Source: JAWXUD01 sp044432945
GTDB lineage: Bacteria; Cyanobacteriota; Vampirovibrionia; Gastranaerophilales; Gastranaerophilaceae
Length of the DNA: 53,143 bases
NCBI GenBank assembly: GCA_044432945.1
Contig: JAWXUD010000011.1
Location: forward strand, 1 to 53,143
Direction: 5' to 3'
Shown: positions 9,401-16,597 of the stretch, piece after piece
Numbering within the stretch: the stretch's first letter is position 1
Layout: each line of letters starts with the position of its first letter
Notes under the pieces: generated by a model
The model's input: the letters and a program-made list of their open reading frames with translations, nothing else
Database searches by the model: none
Told to the model about the DNA's origin: nothing
Program-made: the position numbers and the translations under genes

Positions 9401-11217
9401 CACTGACTCAAGTAGAGTTGTCGACATCTCATCAAGATTTTATATCTCAAGTCACAAATTTAATAAAAGATTTGCCACAAACTGAACAAATAAAAATACA
9501 AGATTATTATGGGTTTCAAATTAAAGATGGCAAATTGATAGGCTATCCAAATACAGAAGCAAAAGATTTAGAACTCGCAGAAATATCTGATACCAAAACG
9601 ATTGAAGTTGTATCTAATATGAAATCAATAGTAGAGAATTATACAGATAATAATTTTATAACCACAAAAGATAATCCTCAATTGAATCAAATGCTAAAAG
9701 ATATTTCTAAATATATACCAGAAATATTTAATCAAATAGATAGATCATCAACATTTGTTGATACAATTAAATCATTACAAAAAGTTGTACAAAATTCAAA
9801 ATTTGAAATTTTGTCATCAAGCGACCAAAAAGTTATGCTTTTATCAACATTATTACATAATACTGATAAAATATCTGGTTCAACATCAGAATCCGCATTT
9901 GATGCATATTTTATTGCAAAAAAGTTTAATATTTCAGATAAAGAGGCTCAAAAAATATATAAAGTTGTAGAAAGTGCAGATATAATAGATAAATTTATGA
10001 AAACATCTAAAACAGAAACTGTAAGAAATTATCGTGGAACCTATATAAATGGGCAGCAAAGACAAGATACCTTTGATTTATTAGCTTTTAATTTAAAAGA
10101 AGGTAATGATTTTGAGCTTGCTCAAATGTTATATTCAACTAAAGAAACAGATGGATTGACAAGAAATTTAGATAAAGTATTACAAGATAGAATTCAAGAA
10201 ATAACATCACAAGATTTAATTCTTCCTCAAACAAAAGCTGAAACATATCATAAATTGGCTACGGAGCAAGATATAAAAGGTCACAAAGTAAAAGTTGTTA
10301 ATGCATCTGATATTGAAGATTTTAATGCGTTCGTACACACGCCTGAAGCAGGTTGTGCAACAGGCGGAAGCCGTATGGCTAATTTTGCAAACTTTGAGAT
10401 TTTCAAAAACTTTGCTGATGACAAAGTGGTTTGCATGAGCTATCTAGGTAAAGATGCGTATGGAACAATCGGTAATAAAGACGGTTTTATATTTGATGTA
10501 GACAATAATAAACAATATGTCGCATTTGGTAAAGATATTTTCTCATTAGGTAAAAATATTCCAGATATTCTTGTTGAATATTATAGAGATAGAGGTTTTA
10601 CGGCAAATAAGCATCGTGGCGAAAAATATGCTCATAGAACAATGGTTTCTAATGTCTTGAAATCAATATTATATAAACAAGGTGACTTCTACCAAATAAG
10701 CAAAAATGTTGATGCAACAAACTTAAAATACAATTCTCAAATTGATAATTTATATCAACAAATAAAAGCCATGGTGAAAGATAAAACAAAGGCAGAAATT
10801 GAAACAATTCATCAAACCCCTAAATATATAAATATAACAAAGCAAATGAACGAGTTAAGAAGTCAACATGGTGCTGAACTAACAAAGTCTGAAGATTATC
10901 AAAAAATACGAGAAATTAATAAAAAATATGTAGAAAGAATGGAAAATGTAAAACTACAACTTGGTGATGAAACAATGACAATGGAACGACTTCAAGAAAT
11001 TGATCCTGAATTAGCTTCAGCTTATAAAGAATTCTTAGCAAGAAGACCACAAAATAGTGAAGAGAGTATTTCGTTATTAAGAGATAATTGGCACAACGAA
11101 TGCTTAGTAAGTAATCCTGAAATTACAGCGATTTATACGCATGATACAAGTAAACTTCCTGAAGAATATTTAATCAAAGCTCAAGAAGAAAACTTACCAA
11201 TTGTTGTTTTGAAATAG
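3460..11217 (+). CDS. Giant multidomain protein 1 (putative exported effector or polymorphic-toxin-like protein)
   Basis: About 2585 aa from TTG 3460. This start is chosen because AGGAAAGG lies 8 nt upstream and the same arrangement is conserved in the paralogue at 43568-50296. Residues 1-850 align along their length with that paralogue: helical N-terminus, blocks such as DLLRDRSRVMGEELQ and YDGWAGKTADAVSILWGS, then glycine-rich hydrophobic segments (GVNIGLIIASGLIPGGQG near 595 and another near 670) that could insert into membrane. A low-complexity Ala/Lys linker follows, then a long helical middle with repeats near 1795-1870 (TNNENIELVSKLCLDPEFTQ, TNKDNIELVDKLCFDPKFPN). A degenerate HD-like LLHNTDK is near 2132. 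The final 300 residues (from FVHTPEAGC near 2293 to ENLPIVVLK) match the C-terminal domain of the paralogue. No enzymatic motif is convincing in this copy. No classical signal peptide is seen. Function unknown. Confidence 0.6.
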   Translation: MADLNVQTITDIATFKEITFEQAQSLCQNSDSTELANLIAQAQNFKETGVRNFVQNNTKYDGSQLFNYGLTTDYTTFERTVPSNYVETNPEPLVIDKNKVIAYDLKKIDNDFDDWSGNELKKQLSKINKDNVVDVLNEYDKISKDGKSLTDYITGLSKMNTNDKTKKEFINVIYNALIQKCEELGVDVTNFQQEYAQIMAKKSTVQSMDGYSAGTTQTDTISNTDAKSLDILIRSIKTTIENAPKVATLEETTNAETGPVMSEIMTQTGKQETIDLLRDRSRVMGEELQQQKDYDGWAGKTADAVSILWGSENRASVVQSDLDAHNQMIDKLQIAQNSDLEIKPLLDEAENIEKFITAVGKKYENMTDAEQQEADAKINKMIEEYTLKYEALQEKVKSEPVSENFEKEFEKEYGIKYDANKVELSIQQEQKLVMAQSVASVEYAFNKEFADMLTDKPLASTEVPMIYDSSKPRPQAQTTKQYTYLAEQEKFAKYLGGDDQNKGYELINKAFKDAKLPEDASYDEKYEVLRKMAKTQSKSLHNLVSEFTDGLGIDGYKKKADDYYYAAFGTKNDLARKVSEYNHSQQVGAGAVKMGVNIGLIIASGLIPGGQGASGTLLTNLVTNVARSFATGFTATAITEGSDVLTSKSRTLEDEAGNILTASLHSGASLAIFAGASGLANLAFTPIKAGANGSAVMANASKGAAPKLTHSAFNIATNQTVGKIASEAAPLLTGGIMKYIEEGEFTLKGQAESVAMLMAFKAMNHLQTKVQTNIKNKIEAEKLMQQNTQMAREFLKIKDVDILKESTIEAQYAYMKEVATSKGAPKEVMEILEVSYKTLHTSLKQGKVGSYPKYTMFEKAPTVVDMGYAEVIEPAKITTGSNGANSTDGKASNMPATEKTAPQAKSTETKAQKALPEGKPVEVKAKANEEISARRQENVNKEMEINNPRVKIKSSVANEEVLGTEMPTKPIQGIEPLKKANLSKGVETDYMTAATKGFVLTEIEALPQEKCVEILNDLRFEKDQISSIDLSNINVRKTTNIFHILKKTDFLDIIPELNTPEGRAELLEYFKSPDTLTEIINETKYVNEHNLELMKNIIIGDNSKILNLISGDIDITGISNALSIVTKNYTRNVSIENIENLRWYSTENFQLVTPERIAIIDKINDSVPEEYHIKYDDISRIGEIDQLTTDAVNSYIKEIRRYAKRGLQCETSFTNVSDSTNELKLVNEMLDQFPMDLTCAEGNIEFYMLSKISQSNEIDEIQEFVSMLTPEAKSSAIHYLYRDNSPIDVPKKILAQAYNIINSENYKLKDAETYTYALEKMVELGHTDYDGYLKWIEALNGTKDYYSGYHDSKYVTNGDYKGAAELITKIKDMPNIDRYHNANSQVLNRLNDNPELDYSTVSECVDYVVDANLVELKFNIEEILYDPNWKEQKVKLEFLKEIGFVNFSDIKGTINKIKINNNGTMTLADKVDIISICTQKDIELTDRNTELIEYLIETPNFPKKDIIKLEYIESFETAKAKLEIAKYIDSLDDFPAEYKIDVINNTHKYTFELIKRAIDDTTISYEDITKFSLSLYSYQNNPNGSLLKIQLDMFDHLSQNKVSSADKISILNVVYEDNFDAILTGVSDPTFPNADVCKLQGNIHTPMYEYLTTINDISQERKIFLLNNTNEDNFEFNKLLVTENSLSDESVRDLLYNTSKNEVASKMQIYNVLKDGTDDLKRCMYYILNNTRAKNIEFARTLISDKIVSVDSISQILYSTINNDTEAKTNIYNVLKTNKDISNDLIVKILLATNNENIELVSKLCLDPEFTQKELIADTTRATNKDNIELVDKLCFDPKFPNELIAEIGRTINKDNIELSEELCFDKEFTQKDRIVDIIRNPLGCSLAKYRNAENIQSLSKTEKRDFLLQLLINKDYVSKSSDVKDLIPLIPTNDVEYEAMIEKITQSLNFSFKQLNNNELKEFDTSLNSIKGIKNMNLKSLTQVELSTSHQDFISQVTNLIKDLPQTEQIKIQDYYGFQIKDGKLIGYPNTEAKDLELAEISDTKTIEVVSNMKSIVENYTDNNFITTKDNPQLNQMLKDISKYIPEIFNQIDRSSTFVDTIKSLQKVVQNSKFEILSSSDQKVMLLSTLLHNTDKISGSTSESAFDAYFIAKKFNISDKEAQKIYKVVESADIIDKFMKTSKTETVRNYRGTYINGQQRQDTFDLLAFNLKEGNDFELAQMLYSTKETDGLTRNLDKVLQDRIQEITSQDLILPQTKAETYHKLATEQDIKGHKVKVVNASDIEDFNAFVHTPEAGCATGGSRMANFANFEIFKNFADDKVVCMSYLGKDAYGTIGNKDGFIFDVDNNKQYVAFGKDIFSLGKNIPDILVEYYRDRGFTANKHRGEKYAHRTMVSNVLKSILYKQGDFYQISKNVDATNLKYNSQIDNLYQQIKAMVKDKTKAEIETIHQTPKYINITKQMNELRSQHGAELTKSEDYQKIREINKKYVERMENVKLQLGDETMTMERLQEIDPELASAYKEFLARRPQNSEESISLLRDNWHNECLVSNPEITAIYTHDTSKLPEEYLIKAQEENLPIVVLK

Positions 11218-11276
11218 ACCTAATCAGCTTGGGCGGTTGTGAATTTCGGCATATCTTCTGGGGTCATTGTCCGTAG

Positions 11277-11657
11277 TTTGATGGCCTACTGTATTTAAGA
11301 CAACTTTTATCAGACTATGAAAAAACAGGTGAAGTAGCACTATTAGCGAATGGTTTCGAGATTATCGCAGAATACGCTCAAGATATTGGAATACGTGAAC
11401 AATTCACTGAGTTTATGAAAGATTATTCAACTGCAATGTTAGGTAAAGAAGTACCAATATATACTGGTACAGCGTTTCAAAAAATACCATTTGATGATCT
11501 AGTAGAAATTGATGGTGATTTCCAACTATTAGGCAAAACCCCTAATGATACATATCATCTTGATGCCTATGATCCTGAACATAAAATTAATAGTCACCCG
11601 AAAAACTTAGACAAACCACATTATTTGAAACTAAAAGTGATGCATGAGCCTGAATAA
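11277..11657 (+). pseudogene. Orphan C-terminal coding fragment downstream of giant protein 1
   Basis: One frame is open from 11277, just after an in-frame stop, to 11657. The best internal start is ATG 11415 (80 aa), but coding character (QLLSDYEKTGEVALLANGFE, EIIAEYAQDIGIREQFTEF) continues upstream without a good start or ribosome site. It ends with DPEHKINSHPKNLDKPHYL, His- and Pro-rich, like the tip of a small toxin domain. I do not recognise the family. Its position directly behind a giant effector-like gene, without its own promoter, suggests a displaced C-terminal module. The 60 bp between the two (11218-11276) are less AT-rich than their surroundings and unexplained. Confidence 0.4.
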
Positions 11658-11664
11658 CAAACAC

Positions 11665-11712
11665 AAGAACAAGTTGCCTTGATTTTAATTAAAATCAAGG
11701 CGACTTGTTCTT
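11665..11712. terminator. Bidirectional terminator hairpin
   Basis: A 48-bp inverted repeat with 24-bp arms, AAGAACAAGTTGCCTTGATT on the left mirrored on the right with one G-T wobble. It lies between the convergent fragment ending at 11657 and the minus-strand gene ending at 11729, with short A/T runs on both sides. Confidence 0.8.
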
Positions 11713-11728
11713 ATAAAAATTATTTATA

Positions 11729-13066
11729 TTATTTATCTAATTCGTGTTGTTCAATGTCGAGTTTAAAATTCTTTTTACCTTTGCGAATTTCTTTCATTTT
11801 CTCTAACTTCACTGGCATGACTGTATTTGGAGCTGAATAATTTTCATCAACAGCTTTCGCCAACAATTCAACCTGTTTATCTTTCAATTCATCAGATGCT
11901 TTTACAATATCTGCACCTTTATGTTTTGCGATTATATGAATGGTTTGCTCGGTTGCTGCACCAAAATCATTCATCTTCTTCATCGCATCATAATTTCGCC
12001 AATCAGCATCTATCTCATAAGTTTTGCAATAACCCATTTTATCATCAAGTCGTTTGTCAATTTCACTTTGCACAATTTCACCAACATATTTTTGATTACT
12101 TTCAAAATGCGAAGGGATTATAATCTTGTTACCAGTAACCTCTTCAGGGTCACGCTTTTCATGTTTTTTAAACAAATCCGCAACAAGATGTAAATGTTCA
12201 AGCTCATAACTCAAAAATAATTCCCAAATATGTTTCATTTTTTCATTAGGCTCATCTTTATAGCAAGTATAATAATTACAAACCTCACAATATTCATGCA
12301 ATAAAAGCTTTTCGAGCATTGTCTCGCTTCTATCGATTAAAGATTCATACATTGTAACGTGTTCTTCCTCGACATCTTTTATCTCAGCATAAGTTTCACG
12401 TAAGATATTATTGCCATACTCCATACCGTGTTCTGCATAATAATTATGCGTTTGCTGTTCAGCAGCGATTAATGTCATTATATTAATTTTGGTTTGTGGA
12501 AGCGTTGTATCTTTATCATAAGGTTTACGAATTCTTACATCATTTTGGTTGTGATGATATTGTGTAGGACGACCTAAGAATATATCTGTTTGGCTTTGCA
12601 CAACATCGTTTGGCTTAATCCCATGCATCATATAACACCACTGAGAATAACGATAAAGGTGATCAAAATCCTCAATTAGCCCAAAGTCAAATGTTTCTTT
12701 AACATAATCATCAGGCTCGTTCAACGCCAACCAAGCTGTCAAATCTACTGCAACCTGCTCATAAGCTAAAGTTGTTTCTAATACAGTTTGATCCTCAGGA
12801 CTCATAAAATTGACCGTTGTCTGCTGTTGATCCTCAATTTTTCTGATAAGACTAACCAAATCACACGCCTCTTTGTCAGGGAATAACCTTGAAAATGCGT
12901 GCTTGTACCCCCAAGCCTCAATTTCTATACCATTCATAAGTATTTGTCTTGTACGACTATAACAATCTATGTCGTTTTTATTAAACTTAAAATGTGCCAG
13001 TTGGTGCCAGTTTCGCAACTGTTTTTCTAAGGAAATTCCTTTTTGTTCATACGGATTAAAACTCAT
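11729..13066 (-). CDS. Ferritin-like/rubrerythrin-type diiron-fold protein
   Basis: A 445-aa protein. Two carboxylate/histidine helices typical of ferritin-like folds are visible: DVEEEHVTMYESL near residue 235 and LSYELEHLHLVADLF near residue 288, each with an ExxH pair, and additional Glu residues in AAEQQTHNYYAEHG and LLLHEYCEVCNYYTC. The first 190 residues are also helical but not recognised, and the C-terminal tail is lysine-rich. The likely role is iron binding or oxidative-stress protection in the cytoplasm, but the substrate is unknown. AGAGAGG upstream supports ATG 13066. The gene stands alone between a terminator and a divergent operon. Confidence 0.6.
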   Translation of the reverse strand: MSFNPYEQKGISLEKQLRNWHQLAHFKFNKNDIDCYSRTRQILMNGIEIEAWGYKHAFSRLFPDKEACDLVSLIRKIEDQQQTTVNFMSPEDQTVLETTLAYEQVAVDLTAWLALNEPDDYVKETFDFGLIEDFDHLYRYSQWCYMMHGIKPNDVVQSQTDIFLGRPTQYHHNQNDVRIRKPYDKDTTLPQTKINIMTLIAAEQQTHNYYAEHGMEYGNNILRETYAEIKDVEEEHVTMYESLIDRSETMLEKLLLHEYCEVCNYYTCYKDEPNEKMKHIWELFLSYELEHLHLVADLFKKHEKRDPEEVTGNKIIIPSHFESNQKYVGEIVQSEIDKRLDDKMGYCKTYEIDADWRNYDAMKKMNDFGAATEQTIHIIAKHKGADIVKASDELKDKQVELLAKAVDENYSAPNTVMPVKLEKMKEIRKGKKNFKLDIEQHELDK

Positions 13067-13242
13067 AACATAACCTCTCTTTTTTTAAATGTTGACGATT
13101 AAATTATAAATTATGTAACCAAAATTTTAATCACCCTTTATGATTGCCCCATTTAGATAAAATTTTCTGGCACATGTTGCATGATTTTTTTGTTTGATAT
13201 AAATTATTGTTAACTGACGAATATCAAAAAAAGGAGTAGCCA

Positions 13243-13506
13243 ATGGCTCAACAATTCAATTCACAAAACATCAAAAAAAGACAATCTGTTCTTGTATTTT
13301 TAAAAAGCTCAAGCACGCCTGTTGTAATGTATGTTGAAAATCCAGAAGAATTATACACAGAATTGCAACAAGCTATGAAAAACCCAGTTGCAACAATAAT
13401 TGAAAGAGAAATGCAAGGAGCTTTGAAAAAAATCTCTTTTGTTTCCACTCAAATCGCATCAATAGCAATTCAAGAAGAACAATATGTACCAAATCAAAAT
13501 AGATAG
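13243..13506 (+). CDS. Conserved-context hypothetical protein, first gene of the yceD-rpmF-fab operon
   Basis: An 87-aa protein with no recognised domain. It has a basic N-terminus, a central beta-rich stretch (SVLVFLKSSSTPVVMYVENP) and a helix, resembling a small binding protein. AAAAGGAG lies 8 nt before ATG 13243. Its last 23 nt overlap the start of yceD, so the two are translationally coupled. This position at the head of the L32/fatty-acid operon suggests a role linked to translation or lipid synthesis, which is inference only. An AT-rich 176-bp region upstream separates it from the divergent ferritin-like gene. Confidence 0.6.
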   Translation: MAQQFNSQNIKKRQSVLVFLKSSSTPVVMYVENPEELYTELQQAMKNPVATIIEREMQGALKKISFVSTQIASIAIQEEQYVPNQNR

Positions 13507-13969
13507 TCTTGAAAATACAGAACACAAATTGATGAATATCAAGTTTGAAGAATTTATCAAAGATATAAATTCGACAGTTCCGATAAAAGCTGATTTGACA
13601 GTGAAATCATTGGGCGATTTCATAGAAATTACAGGAAATGTTAAGAGTATTGTTAAGCTTGAATGTGATTTATGCCTTAAAGAATTTGAACAAGAAATAA
13701 ACTTTGAAATAAACGAATTATTCGCCAAAAACACACTGTTAGACGAATACGGACAAGAAACAGAACTAAGAGAAGGACAATTCATCACCGACCTAAACGG
13801 TGAAAACGAAATCGATATTTATGACTTTTTGTATCAATCAATCGTAATAAACTTACCAAATAAAAAAGTTTGTGGTATAAATTGTAATAGAGATATGTTT
13901 CAAAAAGAAGAAACAATCACTGACCCAAGATTAGATGTGTTTAAAACCATCAAAATCGAAGAAAAATAA
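13484..13969 (+). CDS. yceD: YceD/DUF177 family protein
   Basis: A 161-aa protein. The DUF177 core is seen in GNVKSIVKLECDLCLKEFEQ near residue 48, with the CxxC pair of the family, and DIYDFLYQSIVINLPNKKVC near residue 110. YceD is nearly always encoded directly upstream of rpmF, as here. It is linked to ribosomal RNA maturation and the 50S subunit, and in plants the homologue affects 23S rRNA processing. The family's usual second zinc-type cysteine pair appears reduced to CGINCNRD. The start overlaps the upstream gene by 23 nt. Confidence 0.85.
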   Translation: MYQIKIDSLENTEHKLMNIKFEEFIKDINSTVPIKADLTVKSLGDFIEITGNVKSIVKLECDLCLKEFEQEINFEINELFAKNTLLDEYGQETELREGQFITDLNGENEIDIYDFLYQSIVINLPNKKVCGINCNRDMFQKEETITDPRLDVFKTIKIEEK

Positions 13970-14014
13970 CCCAAGAAATATAAGTAGTAAAACTAAACAT
14001 AAAGGAAAAGAAAA

Positions 14015-14353
14015 ATGGCAGTACCAAAGAAAAGAACCGGACATTCAGCACAAGGACATAGAAGAAGCAACTGGAAAGCAACTAAACCAGAAGTTACAAA
14101 ATGCCAAAACTGTGGCGAAACAGTATTAACTCACACAGTTTGCACAGCATGTGGAACTTACAAAGGTCAACCAGTTAGCTTGAAAGACAAAGTTGAAGAA
14201 GTAGTTACAACTAAAAAAGCAACAAAAAAACCAGCTAAAGTTGAAGAAGTAAAAGTTGAAGAAACAGTAGAAACTGTTGAAGCAACAGCATCTGAAGTTG
14301 TTGAAGCTGAAACTGAAGTTGTTGAAACTAAAGAAGAAACAACAGAAGAATAA
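14015..14353 (+). CDS. rpmF: 50S ribosomal protein L32 with long acidic C-terminal extension
   Basis: The first 57 residues or so are a complete L32: MAVPKKRTGHSAQGHRRSNW, then the four zinc cysteines in CQNC and CTAC. Standard L32 is 56-65 aa, whereas this protein is 112 aa. The extra ~50 residues are a low-complexity tail of Val, Glu, Thr and Ala beginning with a Lys-rich patch (TTKKATKKPAKVEEVKVEE) and ending strongly acidic. A GGAAAAG ribosome site precedes the ATG. A hairpin follows the gene. The tail would project from the ribosome surface; its role is unknown. Confidence 0.92.
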   Translation: MAVPKKRTGHSAQGHRRSNWKATKPEVTKCQNCGETVLTHTVCTACGTYKGQPVSLKDKVEEVVTTKKATKKPAKVEEVKVEETVETVEATASEVVEAETEVVETKEETTEE

Positions 14354-14363
14354 ATGATTTTTC

Positions 14364-14398
14364 GAGTAACTTGAGATTTTTTCAAGTTACTCATTTTT
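14364..14398 (+). terminator. Intrinsic terminator or attenuator after rpmF
   Basis: GAGTAACTTGA (14364-14374) pairs with TCAAGTTACTC (14382-14392), followed by ATTTTTAA. It separates rpmF from plsX and probably lowers, rather than abolishes, read-through, because no other promoter is obvious before plsX. Confidence 0.75.
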
Positions 14399-14424
14399 AA
14401 AAAATAGGATTGTGAGAGGGAAAG

Positions 14425-15483
14425 ATGACAAGAATAGCAATTGATGCAATGGGTGGAGATCATGCTCCACATGAAATCGTAGCAGGTGCAGTATGGGCTG
14501 CATTGGATTATGGTATAGGTATTGAATTAGTTGGAAAACAAGATGCAATTGAGCAAGAATTAGAAATGATCCGAACAAAAGGATTTATGTCTGATTGTGG
14601 AAGAGGTGGTAAACGTCTTTCTCGTGTGAAAATTGATACATCTAAACTTGACATCAAAATCACTCATGCAGAAGAAGTTATTGAAATGGGCGAAGCTCCA
14701 GGTCAAGCTATTCGTAAAAAGAAAAACTCGTCAATCGTACTAGCAGTCAATGCTGTTGCAAAAGGTAGTTCAGATGCAGTTGTTGCAGCTGGTTCAACTG
14801 GTGCAGCTATGGCGTCAAGCTTGTTTGGACTTGGCAGAATTTCTGGTATCGACAGACCAGCTATCGCTGTAACTTTGCCAACTATCAAAAAACCGATTGT
14901 TATTATCGATGCTGGTGCTAACAGCAACTGCACACCAGAAATGCTTTATCAATTTGCTGTAATGGGTTCGACTTTCTCTAAAAACGTTTTAGGTATCGAA
15001 AGCCCAAGAGTTGGTGTACTGAACATCGGCGAAGAAGCTGGTAAAGGGAACGAATTGGCACAATCAGCTTACAAATTATTAGAAGAAGCTCAAGGCAAAA
15101 TCAATTTTGTGGGCAACATTGAAGGTAAAGAAATTTTCCTAAGCCTATGCGATGTAGTTGTTTGCGATGGTTTCGTTGGTAACGTTGCATTGAAAGTAAC
15201 AGAAGGAACATCTTCAATGTTATTTAAAATGCTTAAACAAGAATTTTTAGGTGATTTTACTGCAAAAATCATCGGCTTGCTTGCTAAACCTTTCATGAAA
15301 AGAATTTATAGCAAAATAAATTATGAAGAATTTGGTGGAGCATTGCTCTTAGGAGTAAAAGGGATTACCGTTATTTCTCACGGTAGAAGCAAAGCTTACG
15401 CAGTTAAGAACGCAATTCGTGTAGCGAAAGAAGCTGTTCAAACTGGCGTTAATGAGAAAATCGCAAAATTTTATGAGGGATAA
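14425..15483 (+). CDS. plsX: Phosphate acyltransferase PlsX
   Basis: A 352-aa protein, close to family length. The N-terminal signature is RIAIDAMGGDHAPHEIVAGA, later AEEVIEMGEAPGQAIRKKKN near 80 and VAAGSTGAAMASS near 117. PlsX converts acyl-ACP to acyl-phosphate for phosphatidic acid synthesis at the membrane. Residues 50-72 (TKGFMSDCGRGGKRLSRVKI) are somewhat longer and more basic than usual. GAGAGGG lies upstream of ATG 14425. It is followed after 5 nt by fabH, the common bacterial arrangement. Confidence 0.95.
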   Translation: MTRIAIDAMGGDHAPHEIVAGAVWAALDYGIGIELVGKQDAIEQELEMIRTKGFMSDCGRGGKRLSRVKIDTSKLDIKITHAEEVIEMGEAPGQAIRKKKNSSIVLAVNAVAKGSSDAVVAAGSTGAAMASSLFGLGRISGIDRPAIAVTLPTIKKPIVIIDAGANSNCTPEMLYQFAVMGSTFSKNVLGIESPRVGVLNIGEEAGKGNELAQSAYKLLEEAQGKINFVGNIEGKEIFLSLCDVVVCDGFVGNVALKVTEGTSSMLFKMLKQEFLGDFTAKIIGLLAKPFMKRIYSKINYEEFGGALLLGVKGITVISHGRSKAYAVKNAIRVAKEAVQTGVNEKIAKFYEG

Positions 15484-15488
15484 GAAAA

Positions 15489-16499
15489 ATGACAAATAGT
15501 TGTATTCCAGTCAAAATTGCTGGTGTTGGATATAGCATACCTGAAACAGTTATCACAAACGATGATTTAACAAAATTGTATGATACGTCTGATGAATGGA
15601 TTTATTCTCGTACAGGGATTAAAGAAAGAAGAGTTGTATCAGGTGAGCAAAACGCAATCGATTTAGGTTTTGAAGCTGCACAAAAAGCTTTAGAAAAAGC
15701 AGGCATGAAAGCTGACGAATTAGACCTAATCTTGACAGCATCATCAGCACCTCCAGATTTGTATCCAGCTATCGCTTGTCATATTCAAGACAAATTAGGC
15801 ATAACAACTCAAATCCCTGCATTTGACATCACTGCCGCTTGTACTGGTTTGATTTATGGTATGAGTATCGCAAAAGCTTACATCGCATCTGGCATGTACA
15901 AAAAAATCTTAATTGTTGCTACTGATAACAATTCTCGTTTAGTCAACTGGGAAGATAGAGGGACTTCTATCCTTTTTGGTGACGGTGCAGGAGCAATGGT
16001 TTTGACAGAATCAGATGACGGCGTTGACGATATTTTAGCAATTGACGTAAAAGCTGATGGAAGCCTTGGACATTTAATTGAACTATCATTTGATGGCAAA
16101 AACTGCCCATTAGTTGAGCAATATGAAGAAAAACCAAAAGGTATTAGAATGAACGGACGTGGAGTTTATGCTTTTGTTGCTAAAATTCTACCGATATATG
16201 TGGAAGAATTAATCAAAAAATCTGGTATGGTTTCAGAAGATATTGATTACTTAATCCCGCATCAAGCTAATATCAGAATTATTCAAGCAGTTCAAGAACG
16301 CTTGGGATATGCTGATGAAAAAGTTATCACAAATATCAAATATTATGGTAACACTTCAGCAGCTTCAATTCCTATCGCTTTAGCAGAAGGCGTTGAAAAA
16401 GGAACAGTTAAATTAGGTTCAACTGCGTTGTTGACTGGCTTTGGTGCGGGTATGACGTGGGGCGGTACAATCGTAAGATTGCGTGAAGGCGTTTGCTAG
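15489..16499 (+). CDS. fabH: 3-oxoacyl-ACP synthase III (KASIII)
   Basis: A 336-aa protein. The catalytic triad is present: Cys in DITAACTGLIYG near 118, His in PHQANIRIIQ near 258, and Asn in GNTSAASIP near 288. It condenses acetyl-CoA with malonyl-ACP to start fatty-acid synthesis. The start is 5 nt after plsX, so the two are co-translated. A 98-bp gap with a short repeat-like sequence separates it from fabD. Confidence 0.95.
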   Translation: MTNSCIPVKIAGVGYSIPETVITNDDLTKLYDTSDEWIYSRTGIKERRVVSGEQNAIDLGFEAAQKALEKAGMKADELDLILTASSAPPDLYPAIACHIQDKLGITTQIPAFDITAACTGLIYGMSIAKAYIASGMYKKILIVATDNNSRLVNWEDRGTSILFGDGAGAMVLTESDDGVDDILAIDVKADGSLGHLIELSFDGKNCPLVEQYEEKPKGIRMNGRGVYAFVAKILPIYVEELIKKSGMVSEDIDYLIPHQANIRIIQAVQERLGYADEKVITNIKYYGNTSAASIPIALAEGVEKGTVKLGSTALLTGFGAGMTWGGTIVRLREGVC

Positions 16500-16512
16500 T
16501 AAAAAGTTTCGC

Positions 16513-16536
16513 CATTGCGAACAAAGCGAAGCAACC
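16513..16536 (+). repeat. Short GC-richer repeat-like scar
   Basis: CATTGCGAACAAAGCGAAGC followed by AACC, in an otherwise AT-rich gap between fabH and fabD. It resembles the 'CATTGCGAG...GAAGCAATC' intergenic repeats seen in several bacterial groups and the repeat-derived stretch at the start of the PAPS-reductase ORF (39719-39770). Only one copy of this exact form is in the window. Confidence 0.3.
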
Positions 16537-16597
16537 CAGCTAATGAAAGCAAAATGATAAATCTTGAATTAATTTCAAAATAAATAAGGAGTAAATA

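Noticed and set aside
9850..9880. HD phosphohydrolase domain in giant protein 1
   Set aside because: LLHNTDK only loosely resembles LLHDIGK and the key Asp is Asn; other metal ligands are not evident.
11827..12193. Two overlapping plus-strand ORFs opposite the ferritin-like gene
   Set aside because: His/Leu/Phe-rich antisense shadows without ribosome sites.
13168..13181. Sigma-54-like TGGCAC...TTGC upstream of the 87-aa gene
   Set aside because: GG and GC elements are 8 bp apart instead of the strict 10, so it cannot be a sigma-54 promoter.
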